Below are positions 27,351-41,094 of a stretch of 64,000 nucleotides of DNA, one piece after another (positions within the stretch are counted from its first letter, which is position 1; every line of letters begins with the position of its first letter). The stretch spans positions 4,836,001 to 4,900,000 of the forward strand of contig NZ_CP095078.1 in the NCBI RefSeq assembly GCF_022919075.1, read 5' to 3'. Under the pieces are notes generated by a model. It saw nothing but the letters and a program-made list of their open reading frames with translations, did not search any database and was not told the origin of the DNA. This DNA is from Nocardioides sp. W7 (lineage in GTDB: Bacteria; Actinomycetota; Actinomycetes; Propionibacteriales; Nocardioidaceae). A program made the translations under genes and the position numbers.

Positions 27351-27411
27351 GCCGACCCGTCACTCAGTCGGCCCTTTCTGCGGTGTGTCGGTGCAAGATT
27401 GACGGGTCGGC
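27351..27411. repeat. Palindromic repeat, copy A (flanks the beta-helix gene)
   Basis: Twelve-nt arms GCCGACCCGTCA (27351-27362) and TGACGGGTCGGC (27400-27411) enclose 37 nt. A 57-nt core (27353-27409) has a related copy in the opposite orientation at 29880-29936; by eye about 46 of 57 positions agree. It starts 2 nt after the glgX stop. Confidence 0.8.
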
Positions 27412-27433
27412 GCGTCCGCCCGCGGTCGGCGCG

Positions 27434-29740
27434 CTACCGGACGGTGAACGCCGCCCGAGCCGGAGTGCCGGCTCCGACGCGGTTGACCGCCCGCACGGTG
27501 ATCCGCAGCCTGCCCTGCCGCAGCCTGGACGCCCGGAGCACCAGCCTGGTCGAGCGCACCGACGTGGAGAGCAGCGTCCTGCCGCCCTTGGTGACCAGCA
27601 CGCGGTACGCCGTCACGGCAGCGCCACCGTCGAGGGCCGGGGCCCTCCAGGTCGCCACCCGCTTGGCCGACCGGGCCTTGCCACCCACCTTGAGGCTCCG
27701 CACCGGACCGGGCGCCGAGGTGATCACGGCCCGGGCGCTGAAGGACACGCTCGTCCCCGCCGAGGTCACCGCGCGGTGGACGGCGTCGGCCGCCTTGGTC
27801 GCGGTCACGACGCAGCCGCCGGCGCCGGTCGCGCTCAGCCGGTCGGCCACGACCGTGCATCCGGCCGCGGACCCACCGACGACTGCGAAGCTCACCGCAC
27901 CGGAGCCCGAGCCGCCGGTGGTCGACAGCTCGACCGGGGTCCCGACGGAGCCGTCGGCCGCGTGCACCCGGAGGGGTGCCTGCTCGGCGGGCCCGAACGT
28001 GACCGGCACCGTCTCGGACGTCGCCGGCAGGTAGATCCCCGCCGCGCCCTTCGTCGCCCGGACCTGGCACGTCCCGACCGTCGTGGCGCTCACCCGGGTG
28101 GGAGAGGTGAGCAACGCGCATCCGGAGGCCGTGCCACCGACGATCTCGTAGCCGACAGCACCGCTCCCCGAACCACCGCTGGTGTCGAGCGCCACGGTGG
28201 CCCCGGCGACACCGGACCCGGCGACGAGCACGAGCGGCTCCTGGTCGACGGCGGCGAGCGAGACCGGGGTCGGCGCCGACGAGGTCGCGAGGTACGTCGC
28301 GTGCGCCGCCTTGGCCGCCGTCACCAGACAGGTCCCGGCACTGTCGGCGCTCAGCTGCGCCGGCGAGCCGCCGACCGTGCACCCGGACGCCGTACCGTCC
28401 CCGGCCACGAAGGTCACGGTGCCCGACCCGCTGCCGCCCGACGTCACCAGCGTCAGCGGGGTGCCGGCGCTGCCCGACGTCGAGGTCACGAGCAGCGGCG
28501 TCTGCTCGACCGCGACCCAGTCCGCGGGCTCGACGGCGCCGATGGCACAGCCCGTCGCCCCGGCCACCGGACCGGCCACGCCGCGCTGGTCCAGTCGTTC
28601 GCACAAGGGGTGGTCGTCGGCGGTGGCGCCCGCCGGGATCCGGTCGACGACGGGGCTCCCGGTGGCCGGACGGTGGGTCGACGTCGGCCCGCCGTTGTCC
28701 AGGAGGCTGCCGAGTGCGGGGTCGGTGCCGACGAGGTCCGTCGCGTGGTCCAGCTCGCACCCGGTTCCGGCGTCGGTGTTGTAGCCCAGGCTGACGATCA
28801 TGGAGTCGTAGCAGCTGACGGCTCCGTTGGCGCCGATGATCGTGCCGGCCAGCCGGATCTTGCCGGAGCTGGTGTGGATGGCCCGGGTCGAGTTGCCGAC
28901 GACCGTGCTGCCGCGGACCAGCATCGTCCCCGTCCGGTTCTCCACGGCGCTGCCCCAGAGAGCGCTGTTGCCGGTGATCGTGCTGTTGGCCATCGCGAGG
29001 TTGACGCTGCTGATGCCGCCGCCCTTGCTGGACGCGCTGTTGCCCGAGATCGTGCTGTCGCCGATGTTGAGCGCGTCCGCGGCGCCGTACTGGTAGACCG
29101 CGCCTCCGTCACCGCTGGCGACGGCGTTGCCCGACAGCGTCGAGCGCGCGATGGTCACGGCCGCGCCGCCCGCCCACACGCCCCCGCCCGCACCGCTCGC
29201 CGTGTTGTCGCTGATGGTGCTGTCGGTGATCAGCAGGCTCTCGCCCTGCCACGCGTAGACACCGCCCCCGGATTGGGCTTCGTTCCCGGTGATCGTGCTG
29301 TGGGAGATCGTCAGCGCCGCGGAGCTGGCGTGGATGCCGCCGCCGCTGCCGCCGTTGCCGCCGCGGACCGTCAGGTGGTCGACCGTGAGGGCGGACTGCG
29401 TGGTGATCACCGTGCCGTCGGCGGCTGCCTGGAGTACGGCGGGGCTCCCTGCGGGCGCGTAGGCGCCGGTGATGGTGATGCTCGGCAGCTCCCCCGGCAC
29501 CTGCACGTTGTCGTGGATGGTGCCGGAGACCTTGACCGTGGCCTCGCCGTCCACCTGGGCGAGGGCGTACGACACCGTCTCGCAGGCGGTCGCGGTGGAG
29601 GCACAGTTGCCCGTGTCGGCACCGTCCTCGTCGACGTAGGCGACGGCGACCGCTGCGCTGGCCGGCGCCGCGAGCCCCCACGGGGTCAGCGCCGCTCCCA
29701 GGAGCGATCCCACGACGGCGATCCGCAGACAGGCGGACAT
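27434..29740 (-). CDS. Secreted beta-helix protein with three GGSGSG modules and a fibronectin-III-like end
   Basis: The 768-residue product has a signal peptide (about 1-30, hydrophobic with APASAA at the cut). A right-handed beta-helix of polymorphic-repeat type follows, with many GGGI/GGGV, ITxSTISGN and STITGNSA turns to about residue 330. Three modules of about 85-90 residues come next, each with a GGSGSG turn, a pair of cysteines and an ATKAA-like strand. A fibronectin-III-like domain with a basic C-terminus ends the protein. It is probably a cell-surface or extracellular protein; the ligand is unknown. Inverted copies of one palindrome flank the gene. No sortase motif is visible. Confidence 0.85.
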   Translation of the reverse strand: MSACLRIAVVGSLLGAALTPWGLAAPASAAVAVAYVDEDGADTGNCASTATACETVSYALAQVDGEATVKVSGTIHDNVQVPGELPSITITGAYAPAGSPAVLQAAADGTVITTQSALTVDHLTVRGGNGGSGGGIHASSAALTISHSTITGNEAQSGGGVYAWQGESLLITDSTISDNTASGAGGGVWAGGAAVTIARSTLSGNAVASGDGGAVYQYGAADALNIGDSTISGNSASSKGGGISSVNLAMANSTITGNSALWGSAVENRTGTMLVRGSTVVGNSTRAIHTSSGKIRLAGTIIGANGAVSCYDSMIVSLGYNTDAGTGCELDHATDLVGTDPALGSLLDNGGPTSTHRPATGSPVVDRIPAGATADDHPLCERLDQRGVAGPVAGATGCAIGAVEPADWVAVEQTPLLVTSTSGSAGTPLTLVTSGGSGSGTVTFVAGDGTASGCTVGGSPAQLSADSAGTCLVTAAKAAHATYLATSSAPTPVSLAAVDQEPLVLVAGSGVAGATVALDTSGGSGSGAVGYEIVGGTASGCALLTSPTRVSATTVGTCQVRATKGAAGIYLPATSETVPVTFGPAEQAPLRVHAADGSVGTPVELSTTGGSGSGAVSFAVVGGSAAGCTVVADRLSATGAGGCVVTATKAADAVHRAVTSAGTSVSFSARAVITSAPGPVRSLKVGGKARSAKRVATWRAPALDGGAAVTAYRVLVTKGGRTLLSTSVRSTRLVLRASRLRQGRLRITVRAVNRVGAGTPARAAFTVR

Positions 29741-29879
29741 GAGGACACCCCGTTCAGGTCGGCCGGTCCGAGCCACCAGCACAGAAGGCCCGGCCCAGTC
29801 GCCGGAGCGGGCGCCAGCATAGGGGCCACGGGCGGGGCGGCGCCGGTGATCTCTCCCAGTGACGCGCTCGACGGTCGGC

Positions 29880-29936
29880 CGACCTGTCAATGCTGCGCCG
29901 CCACACCGCGAAAAGTGCCGAGAAAGTGACGGGTCG
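29880..29936. repeat. Palindromic repeat, copy B (inverted relative to copy A)
   Basis: Ten-nt arms (CGACCTGTCA and TGACGGGTCG, one mismatch) enclose 37 nt. Read on the minus strand it aligns with 27353-27409 without gaps. It ends 3 nt before the glgP stop and lies 140 nt upstream of the secreted-protein start. Confidence 0.75.
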
Positions 29937-29939
29937 CGC

Positions 29940-32534
29940 TCAGGGCAGGGCGACCACGCCGAGCTCGGCGACCGAGGTGAGGAGCTCGTTGCGAGGTACG
30001 ACGCGGACGGTGTAGCCGAAGCCGCCCGAGTGGTCGAGGACCAGGTCGCCGTCGAAGCGGTGCCGGCCGGCGTCGTACGACTCGGCGAGCGTCAGCTCGA
30101 GGGTGGCGGCCTCGACGATCTCGTCCTCGCCGCTGGCGCGCCCGTGCACCAGCTGGACGATCACGTCGTCGGGAGCCAGGTCGCCCAGTGCGACGAAGCC
30201 GCGGACGTGCAGGGTCGCTCCGACCTCGGGGGCGTCGCCGACCCCGCTGCTCTCGACGTGCTCGACCCGGACGCCGGGCCAGCCCGCGCGCACCCGCTTC
30301 TTCCAGGCGGCCAGCTCGGCGGCACCGGCGTAGTCGCTGTTGAGCCGGCGGGCGTTGACCGCCGCCGGCGCGTAGAGCTGGCGGACGTAGTCGCGCACCA
30401 TCCGGGTGGCGAGCACCTTCGGACCCAGCGACTTCAGCGTGTGCCGCAGCATCTCCACCCAGCGGGTCGGCACCCCCTCGCCGTCGAGGTCGTAGAAGCG
30501 CGGCGTGACCTCGTGCTCGATCAGGTCGTAGAGCGCCTCGGCCTCGAGGTCGTCACGGCGGTCGGTGTCCTCGACGCCGTCGGCCGACGGGATCGCCCAG
30601 CCGTTCTCGCCGTCGTACCACTCGTCCCACCAGCCGTCGAGGATCGAGAGGTTCAGACCGCCGTTGAGCGCGGCCTTCATGCCGGACGTGCCGCACGCCT
30701 CGTAGGGACGCAGCGGGTTGTTCAACCACACGTCGCACCCGGGGTAGAGCGGCTGGGCCATCGCGATGTCGTAGTTCGGCAGGAAGACGATGCGGTGCCG
30801 GACCTCGGGGTCGTCGGCGAAGCGCACCAGCTCCTGGATCAGCCGCTTGCCGCCGTCGTCGGCCGGGTGCGACTTGCCGGCGATCACCAGCTGCACCGGG
30901 CGCTCGGGGTGCAGCAGCAGCCGCTTGAGCCGCTCGGGGTCGCGGAGCATCAGCGTGAGGCGCTTGTACGACGGCACCCGGCGCGCGAAGCCGATGGTCA
31001 GCACGTCGGCGTCGAGGGCGGAGTCGATCCAGCCGAGCTCGGCCTTGGCCGCCCCGCGCTTCTCCCAGGACTGCCGCAGCCGGCGGCGGGCGTCGAGGAC
31101 CAGCCGCTCGCGCAGCTGCCGCTTGACCGACCAGACGTCGGTGCCCGACACCTTGTCGACCGCCGCCCAGAACGTCTCGGTGTCGTCGCCGTCGGGGTCC
31201 GCGCCCTGGCCGGCGGCGAGCTGGAAGATCTCGCGGGCCACCCAGGTCGGGGCGTGCACGCCGTTGGTGATCGACCCGATCGGCACCTCGGCCTCGTCGA
31301 AGGCCGACCACAGCCCGTTGAACATGCCGCGCGACACCTCGCCGTGCAGCTTCGAGACGCCGTTGGCCCGCTGGGCCAGCCGGAAGCCCATCACTGCCAT
31401 GTTGAACACCGACGGGTCGCCCCCGTCGTAGTCCTCTCGCCCGAGCGAGAGGATCCGCTCGACGGGGACGCCGGGGGTCGCGCCCGCGTCGCTGAAGTAC
31501 TGCTCGACGAGCGTCAGCGGGAACCGGTCGATGCCGGCCGGGACCGGCGTGTGGGTGGTGAACACGGTCGAGGCGCGGCTGACCTCGAGCGCGGTGTCGA
31601 AGTCGAGGCGCGGGCCGCCCTCGGCGACCGTCAGCTCGCGGATCCGCTCCAGACCCAGGAAGCCGGCGTGGCCCTCGTTGGTGTGGAAGACCTCGGGCTC
31701 GGGGTGGCCGGTGATCCGGGAGTAGGCCCGCAGCGCCTTGACGCCGCCGACGCCGAGCAGCAGCTCCTGGCGCAGCCGGTGCTCGGAGTTGCCGCCGTAG
31801 AGCCGGTCGGTCACGTCGACGTAGTGGTCGGGGTTGCCCTCGACGTCGGTGTCGAGCATCAGCAGCGGCACCCGGCCGACGCTGGCGACCCAGATCCGGG
31901 CCAGCAGCTCGGGACCGTCGGGCAGCGCGATCGAGATCATCGCCCGCGACCCGTCGGCCTCGCGCAGCAGCGAGATCGGCAGCTCGTCGGGGTCGAGGAC
32001 CGGGTAGGTCTCCTGCTGCCAGCCCTCGCGGGAGAGCGCCTGCTGGAAGTAGCCGTGCCGGTACAGCAGGCCGACGCCGACGATCGGCACGCCGAGGTCG
32101 CTGGCGGCCTTGAGGTGGTCGCCGGCCAGGATACCGAGCCCGCCGGAGTACTGCGGCAGCACCGCGGTGATGCCGAACTCGGGTGAGAAGTACCCGATGG
32201 CTCGTGGGCCGGAGAACTCGGTGGTCGAGCTCGTCGAGACCCTCTGGTACCAGCGGTCGTGCGTCAGGTACGCGTCGAGGTCGGCCTGGGCGACGCCCAG
32301 CCGCTCCAGGAAGCCCTCGTCGGCGGCCAGCTCGTCGAGCCGCGCCCGGCCGACGGCACCGAGCAGCCGGACCGGGTCGTGGCCCGTCGACTCCCACAGG
32401 TCCGCGTCGACCTCGGCGAAGACGTCCTGGCTCTCGGGGTGCCAGGACCACCGGAGGTTCCCGGCGAGGTCGCCGAGCGCCGCAAGGGCGGGAGGAAGGA
32501 CGGGGCGGACGGTGAATCGTCGGATCGCGCGCAC
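29940..32534 (-). CDS. glgP: Alpha-glucan (glycogen) phosphorylase GlgP
   Basis: This 864-residue GT35 enzyme releases glucose-1-phosphate from glycogen chains. It has the N-terminal DUF3417 domain of the actinobacterial type (LAGNLRWSWHPESQDVF), a SPEFGI..LPQYSGGLG active-site segment, HTNEGHAGFL, and the pyridoxal-phosphate lysine region EACGTSGMKAALNGG. Length equals that of mycobacterial GlgP. The GTG at 32534 is chosen since homology begins there; the frame stays open far upstream antisense to glgE, which is a shadow. It is divergent from glgE with 144 nt between them, a likely shared control region. Confidence 0.94.
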   Translation of the reverse strand: MRAIRRFTVRPVLPPALAALGDLAGNLRWSWHPESQDVFAEVDADLWESTGHDPVRLLGAVGRARLDELAADEGFLERLGVAQADLDAYLTHDRWYQRVSTSSTTEFSGPRAIGYFSPEFGITAVLPQYSGGLGILAGDHLKAASDLGVPIVGVGLLYRHGYFQQALSREGWQQETYPVLDPDELPISLLREADGSRAMISIALPDGPELLARIWVASVGRVPLLMLDTDVEGNPDHYVDVTDRLYGGNSEHRLRQELLLGVGGVKALRAYSRITGHPEPEVFHTNEGHAGFLGLERIRELTVAEGGPRLDFDTALEVSRASTVFTTHTPVPAGIDRFPLTLVEQYFSDAGATPGVPVERILSLGREDYDGGDPSVFNMAVMGFRLAQRANGVSKLHGEVSRGMFNGLWSAFDEAEVPIGSITNGVHAPTWVAREIFQLAAGQGADPDGDDTETFWAAVDKVSGTDVWSVKRQLRERLVLDARRRLRQSWEKRGAAKAELGWIDSALDADVLTIGFARRVPSYKRLTLMLRDPERLKRLLLHPERPVQLVIAGKSHPADDGGKRLIQELVRFADDPEVRHRIVFLPNYDIAMAQPLYPGCDVWLNNPLRPYEACGTSGMKAALNGGLNLSILDGWWDEWYDGENGWAIPSADGVEDTDRRDDLEAEALYDLIEHEVTPRFYDLDGEGVPTRWVEMLRHTLKSLGPKVLATRMVRDYVRQLYAPAAVNARRLNSDYAGAAELAAWKKRVRAGWPGVRVEHVESSGVGDAPEVGATLHVRGFVALGDLAPDDVIVQLVHGRASGEDEIVEAATLELTLAESYDAGRHRFDGDLVLDHSGGFGYTVRVVPRNELLTSVAELGVVALP

Positions 32535-32678
32535 CGGAGCGACGCTAGCGGCTCTGCTTGAACGATCCAACCTCCACGCTCGGATCCGGTTCCATCGGTG
32601 AGCAGTGGGTACTCGATCAGCATCCCGGGCCGGCATCCGCCTTGCCGGCCCGCCCCATGCTCTCGCTAGGTTGGTGAA

Positions 32679-36483
<3,805 letters not shown>

Positions 36484-36487
<4 letters not shown>

Positions 36488-37911
36488 AGGTGGAGCACAT
36501 CGACCCGACCGTCTTCGCCGACTACCTCGGCAAGACCCGTTGGTTCGGCGGCAAGGGACGGCCGTTCGACGTGACCGACGTCGAGCGGATCGGGGTGGTC
36601 CCCGGTGCGGTCGACGCCGGCCCGCACGTCGTCGTACACCTCGTCGAGCTGACGTACGGCGACACCGAGGGCGGGACCGAGCACTACCAGGTCCCGCTGG
36701 CCCTCTACATCGAGGCCCAGAGCCGGCTCGACCACGCGTTCGTCGGCTGGTGGGAGGAGCCCGAGCACGGCTGGGTGCACGCCTACGACGCGCTGCACGA
36801 CAAGGTGGCGATGGCCAGCTGGCTGCGCAGCTTCGTCGAGGCCGAGGCCGCCTCGGACGGCACCCTCGTCGATCCCGCCAGCGGGCTGGCCTTCCACCGG
36901 CTGCCCGGGCACGCGCTCGACAGCGACGTGCACTCCGCCCTCTTCTCCGGTGAGCAGTCGAACTCCTCGGTGCTCTTCGGCGAGGACTCGCTGATGAAGC
37001 TGTTCCGCAAGGTCACTCCCGGCAGCAACCCCGACATCGCCGTCCACGACGTGCTGACCCGGACCGGCTCCGAGCACGTCGCCGCCCTGTTCGGCTGGGT
37101 CGACTGGCGCGACCCCGCGTCCGGGGAGGTCGTCCAGCTCGCGATGCTGCAGCAGTTCCTGCGCACCGCCACCGACGGCTGGGACCTCGCCCTGTCGAGC
37201 GTCCGCAACCTGTTCGCCGAGGCCGACCTGCACGCCCACGAGGTCGGCGGCGACTTCGCGGGCGAGGCCTCCCGGCTCGGCGAGGCGCTGCGCGAGGTGC
37301 ACGACGCGCTGGCCGCCCACTTCCCGAGCGCGGACCGGGGCCCCGAGGCCACCCGCGACCTGGCCGAGGCGATGCGGGCCCGGCTGGACGCCGCGCTGGC
37401 GGTCGTCCCCGAGCTCGCCGAGCACGCCGAGGCGCTGCGGGCGACGTACGACCGGGTCGCCGACCTGCCGTCGATCACCGTCCAGCAGATCCACGGCGAC
37501 CTGCACCTGGGTCAGACCCTGCGCACGTCGACGGGGTGGAAGATCGTCGACTTCGAGGGCGAGCCGGCCAAGACGATGGCCGAGCGCCAGCTGCCCGACT
37601 CGCCGTGGCGCGACGTCGCCGGCATGCTGCGCTCCTTCGACTACGCCCCCCGCGTCGTCGAGCGCAGCCACGACGAGGACGACCCCGAGGGTGCCGCCCA
37701 GCGCGCCTACCGCGCCGAGGAGTGGGCCCACCGCAACCGCAACCACTTCCTCGTCGCCTACGCCGGCGGCGAGGTGAGCGACGAGCAGCGCGTGCTGCTC
37801 GACGCCTACGTCGCCGACAAGGCCGTCTACGAGACCGTGTACGAGACACGCAACCGGCCGACGTGGGTGGCCATCCCACTCGACGCCATCGCGAGGATCG
37901 GAGCCCGATGA
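36484..37911 (+). CDS. mak: Maltokinase Mak (Pep2)
   Basis: Mak phosphorylates maltose from TreS with ATP, giving maltose-1-phosphate for GlgE. The 475-residue protein starts at GTG 36484 within the treS end. It has the N-terminal cap segment TRWFGGKGRPF, then the kinase motifs QIHGDLHLGQ with D339 as catalytic base and KIVDFEGEP with D356 binding Mg. In many actinobacteria treS and mak are fused or adjacent; here they are separate but overlapping. The stop overlaps the glgB start by 4 nt. Confidence 0.94.
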
Positions 37912-40085
37912 GCATCCCGACCATCCAGCCCGTCGCCCAGGAGCTGCTCGCCCAGATCGTGCGTGGCGAGCACGGTGACCCACACGCCGTCCTCGGCCCG
38001 CACCCCCACGACGGCGGCGTCACCGTGCGGGTCCTCAAGCCCCTGGCCTCCTCGGTGACCATCCAGCACGCCGACGGCGAGACCCGCCTCGAGCACGAGT
38101 ACGAAGGCGTCTGGGTCGGCGTGCTGCCGGTCGCCGAGGTGCCCGACTACCGCGTCGCCGTGGCGTACGACGGCCCGCCGACGGTCGTCGACGACCCGTA
38201 CCGCTTCCTGCCCACGCTGGGCGAGATGGACCTGCACCTGATCAACGAGGGCCGCCACGAGCAGCTCTGGCAGGTGCTCGGGGCCCGCGTGCACCGCTAC
38301 GACGGCGCGATCGGCCCGGTCACCGGCACCTCCTTCGCGGTCTGGGCCCCCTCGGCCCGCGCGATCCGCATCAAGGCCGACTTCAACGCCTGGGACGACC
38401 GCGCGCACCCGATGCGCCAGCTCGGCACGTCCGGCGTGTGGGAGCTCTTCGTGCCCGGGATCGGCACCGGAGCGACCTACAAGTACGCCGTCCTCGGGGC
38501 CGACGGGGTCTGGCGCGAGAAGGCCGACCCGATGGCGGCCTGGTCTGAGACGCCCGCCCAGACGGCGTCGAAGGTGTTCGAGTCGACCTACGTGTGGGGC
38601 GACCAGGAGTGGATGGCGGCGCGGCCGGAGAAGCAGCCGATCACCTCCGCCATGTCGACCTACGAGATGCACCTCGCGTCCTGGCGGCGCGACAAGACCT
38701 GGGAGCAGCTCGCCGAGGAGCTGCCGGCGTACCTCTCCGACCTGGGCTTCACCCACGTCGAGCTGATGCCGGTGATGCAGCACCCGTTCGGCGGCTCGTG
38801 GGGCTACCACGTGACGTCGTACTTCGCGACGGACGCACGCTTCGGCGACCCCGACGGCTTCCGGCTGCTCGTCGACCGGCTGCATCAGGCTGGGATCGGC
38901 GTCATCCTCGACTGGGTGCCCGGCCACTTCGCCACCGACGAGTGGGCGCTGGCGCGCTTCGACGGCACCCCGCTCTACGAGGACCCCAACCCGCAGCGCG
39001 GCTGGCACAAGGAGTGGGGCTCGCACATCTTCAACTTCGGCCGCCACGAGGTGCGCAACTTCCTCTACGCCAACGCGCTGTACTGGATGGAGGAGTTCCA
39101 CGCCGACGGGCTGCGCGTGGACGGCGTCGCGTCGATGCTCTACCTCGACTACTCCCGTGAGGAGGGCGAGTGGACGCCGAACAAGAACGGCGGCCGCGAG
39201 AACCTCGAGGCGGTGCAGTTCCTGCAGGAGATGAACGCCACCGTCTACAAGCGGGTCCCCGGCATCACCACGATCGCCGAGGAGTCGACGTCCTGGCCGG
39301 GCGTCACCAAGCCGACGTCCGAGGGCGGCCTGGGCTTCGGCTTCAAGTGGAACATGGGCTGGATGCACGACTCGCTCGGCTACGTCCAGCACCAGCCGGT
39401 GCACCGCGCCTACCACCACGGCGAGATGACCTTCTCCCTCGTCTACGCGTGGTCGGAGAACTACGTGCTGCCGATCAGCCACGACGAGGTCGTGCACGGC
39501 AAGGGCTCGCTGCTGCGTAAGATGCCCGGCGACCGCTGGCAGCAGCTGGCCAACCTGCGCGCCTACCTCGGCTTCATGTGGGCCCACCCCGGCAAGCAGC
39601 TGCTGTTCATGGGCGCGGAGTTCGGCCAGGAGTCGGAGTGGGCGGAGTCCCGCGAGCTCGACTGGTGGCTCACCGACCACCCCGAGCACCGCGGCGTGCA
39701 GTCCCTGGTGCGCGACCTCAACTCCGCCTACCGCTCCTCGGAGGCGATCTGGGGCCAGGACCACGACCCGGAGGGCTTCGCCTGGATCGACGCCAACGAC
39801 GCGGGCCGCAACGTCTTCTCGTTCGTACGCCGCTCCCCCGGTGCGCCCGACGTAGCCTGCGTGGCGAACTTCGCCGCCGTCCCGCACTTCGACTTCCGGC
39901 TCGGCCTGCCCGAGGCCGGTGAGTGGGAGGAGATCCTCAACACCGACGCGTCGGCGTACACCGGCTCCGGCGTCGGCAACCTGGGCGCCATCACCGGCGT
40001 CGAGGGCGAGTGGTCCGGGCAGCCGGCGTACGCCGACATCGTGGTGCCGCCGCTCGCGACGGTGTGGTTCCGCAAGCGGGCCTGA
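37908..40085 (+). CDS. glgB: 1,4-alpha-glucan branching enzyme GlgB
   Basis: GlgB makes alpha-1,6 branches in the glucan built by GlgE. This 725-residue protein has two N-terminal carbohydrate-binding beta domains (GDPHAVLGPHPH, then TSFAVWAPSARAIRIKADFN) and a GH13_9 barrel. Catalytic residues are D405 in GLRVDGVASML, E458 in TTIAEEST and D526 in SHDEVVHGK, and they fall at the same numbers as in E. coli GlgB. The ATG overlaps the mak stop. It ends the operon, and a palindromic repeat follows 45 nt later. Confidence 0.96.
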   Translation: MSIPTIQPVAQELLAQIVRGEHGDPHAVLGPHPHDGGVTVRVLKPLASSVTIQHADGETRLEHEYEGVWVGVLPVAEVPDYRVAVAYDGPPTVVDDPYRFLPTLGEMDLHLINEGRHEQLWQVLGARVHRYDGAIGPVTGTSFAVWAPSARAIRIKADFNAWDDRAHPMRQLGTSGVWELFVPGIGTGATYKYAVLGADGVWREKADPMAAWSETPAQTASKVFESTYVWGDQEWMAARPEKQPITSAMSTYEMHLASWRRDKTWEQLAEELPAYLSDLGFTHVELMPVMQHPFGGSWGYHVTSYFATDARFGDPDGFRLLVDRLHQAGIGVILDWVPGHFATDEWALARFDGTPLYEDPNPQRGWHKEWGSHIFNFGRHEVRNFLYANALYWMEEFHADGLRVDGVASMLYLDYSREEGEWTPNKNGGRENLEAVQFLQEMNATVYKRVPGITTIAEESTSWPGVTKPTSEGGLGFGFKWNMGWMHDSLGYVQHQPVHRAYHHGEMTFSLVYAWSENYVLPISHDEVVHGKGSLLRKMPGDRWQQLANLRAYLGFMWAHPGKQLLFMGAEFGQESEWAESRELDWWLTDHPEHRGVQSLVRDLNSAYRSSEAIWGQDHDPEGFAWIDANDAGRNVFSFVRRSPGAPDVACVANFAAVPHFDFRLGLPEAGEWEEILNTDASAYTGSGVGNLGAITGVEGEWSGQPAYADIVVPPLATVWFRKRA

Positions 40086-40129
40086 GTCTGGGGGCCTGGT
40101 GCCTCAGGAGGCCCAGGAACCCCAGGTTC

Positions 40130-40207
40130 ATCACGGTATGCAGGCCAGTTCGCACTCCCCACGGTGGGTACGCCGTGGAATGTGCCGACTCGTCTGCATA
40201 CCGTGAT
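40130..40207. repeat. Palindromic intergenic element between glgB and the NUDIX gene
   Basis: Perfect 14-nt arms, ATCACGGTATGCAG at 40130-40143 and its complement at 40194-40207, enclose 50 nt that contain a smaller CCACGG/CCGTGG hairpin. It lies just after the glgB operon. There is no T-run, so a classical terminator is not shown. Confidence 0.65.
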
Positions 40208-40261
40208 TGGTTCGCGTTCACCCACGCCGGCCGGCGCGCACCCACCCACTACCCTGGCGGC

Positions 40262-41032
40262 GTGAGCGAGCAGCCGACGACGATGACGACGACCGTGACC
40301 ACGGTGGCCGTCGGCGTCGCCCGGATCTCCTGGGACGCCGGCCAGCCGGTCGACGTGGTCCGCCACGAGGTCGTCGCCGCGCTGCTGGACCACGACCGGG
40401 TCGAGGCCCTGGTCGACCCCGCCGACGAGGCGGCGCAGCGGACCGCCACGTGGTCGGGGATGCGGCGCGAGGGCGTGATGCGCGGTGTCCCGGTCGACGG
40501 TGCCCCGGCCGACCGGATCGTCTACGCCCGGCTGGCCAGCGACCTCCCGACCCACGAGCCCGAGGGGTTCCGGGCGCTGCTCAACTCGTTCCTCCCCCGC
40601 AAGCGCGCGATCTCCCAGTTGCTGATGCGCGACGAGTCCGAGCGGGTGCTGCTGTGCCAGCTGACCTACAAGCAGGACTGGGACCTGCCCGGCGGCGTCG
40701 TCGAGGTCGGCGAGTCGCCGCAGGTCGCCGTCGGCCGCGAGGTCGAGGAGGAGCTCGGTCTCGTCATCACTCCCGGCCCGCTCGTGCTCACCGACTGGCT
40801 GCCCCCGTGGAGCGGCTGGGACGACGCGCTCTGCCTGGTCTTCGACGGTGGCGTCCGGCCGGCCTCGATCCTGGAGCAGGTCGTGCGTCAGGAGCGCGAG
40901 ATCCGGTCCGCGGAGTTCTGCACCCTCGAGCAGGTCGACGAGCGGTGCGCCGACTTCACCGCACGGCGGGTGCGGTCGGCGCTGACGAACCTGGACGGCC
41001 GCGGCTCGTCGTACACCGAGTCGGGGCGGTAG
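40262..41032 (+). CDS. NUDIX hydrolase with an N-terminal GNAT-like remnant
   Basis: The 256-residue protein starts at GTG 40262. Its C-terminal half has a complete NUDIX box from G144 (GGVVEVGESPQ, then GREVEEELGLV), so it should hydrolyse a nucleoside-diphosphate derivative. The N-terminal 100 residues contain GMRREGVMRGVPVDGAPADR and IVYARLASD, which match the last strands and helix of RimJ/RimL-type acetyltransferases, without the acetyl-CoA loop. The substrate is unknown. This could be a natural fusion or a relic of an acetyltransferase gene. Confidence 0.88.
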   Translation: MSEQPTTMTTTVTTVAVGVARISWDAGQPVDVVRHEVVAALLDHDRVEALVDPADEAAQRTATWSGMRREGVMRGVPVDGAPADRIVYARLASDLPTHEPEGFRALLNSFLPRKRAISQLLMRDESERVLLCQLTYKQDWDLPGGVVEVGESPQVAVGREVEEELGLVITPGPLVLTDWLPPWSGWDDALCLVFDGGVRPASILEQVVRQEREIRSAEFCTLEQVDERCADFTARRVRSALTNLDGRGSSYTESGR

Positions 41033-41094
41033 CCGGCTCGCTCGGCCCCGGCTGCGCCGTCCGGCGGTGGACTGTCCACCTTTTCTCGACGCGC

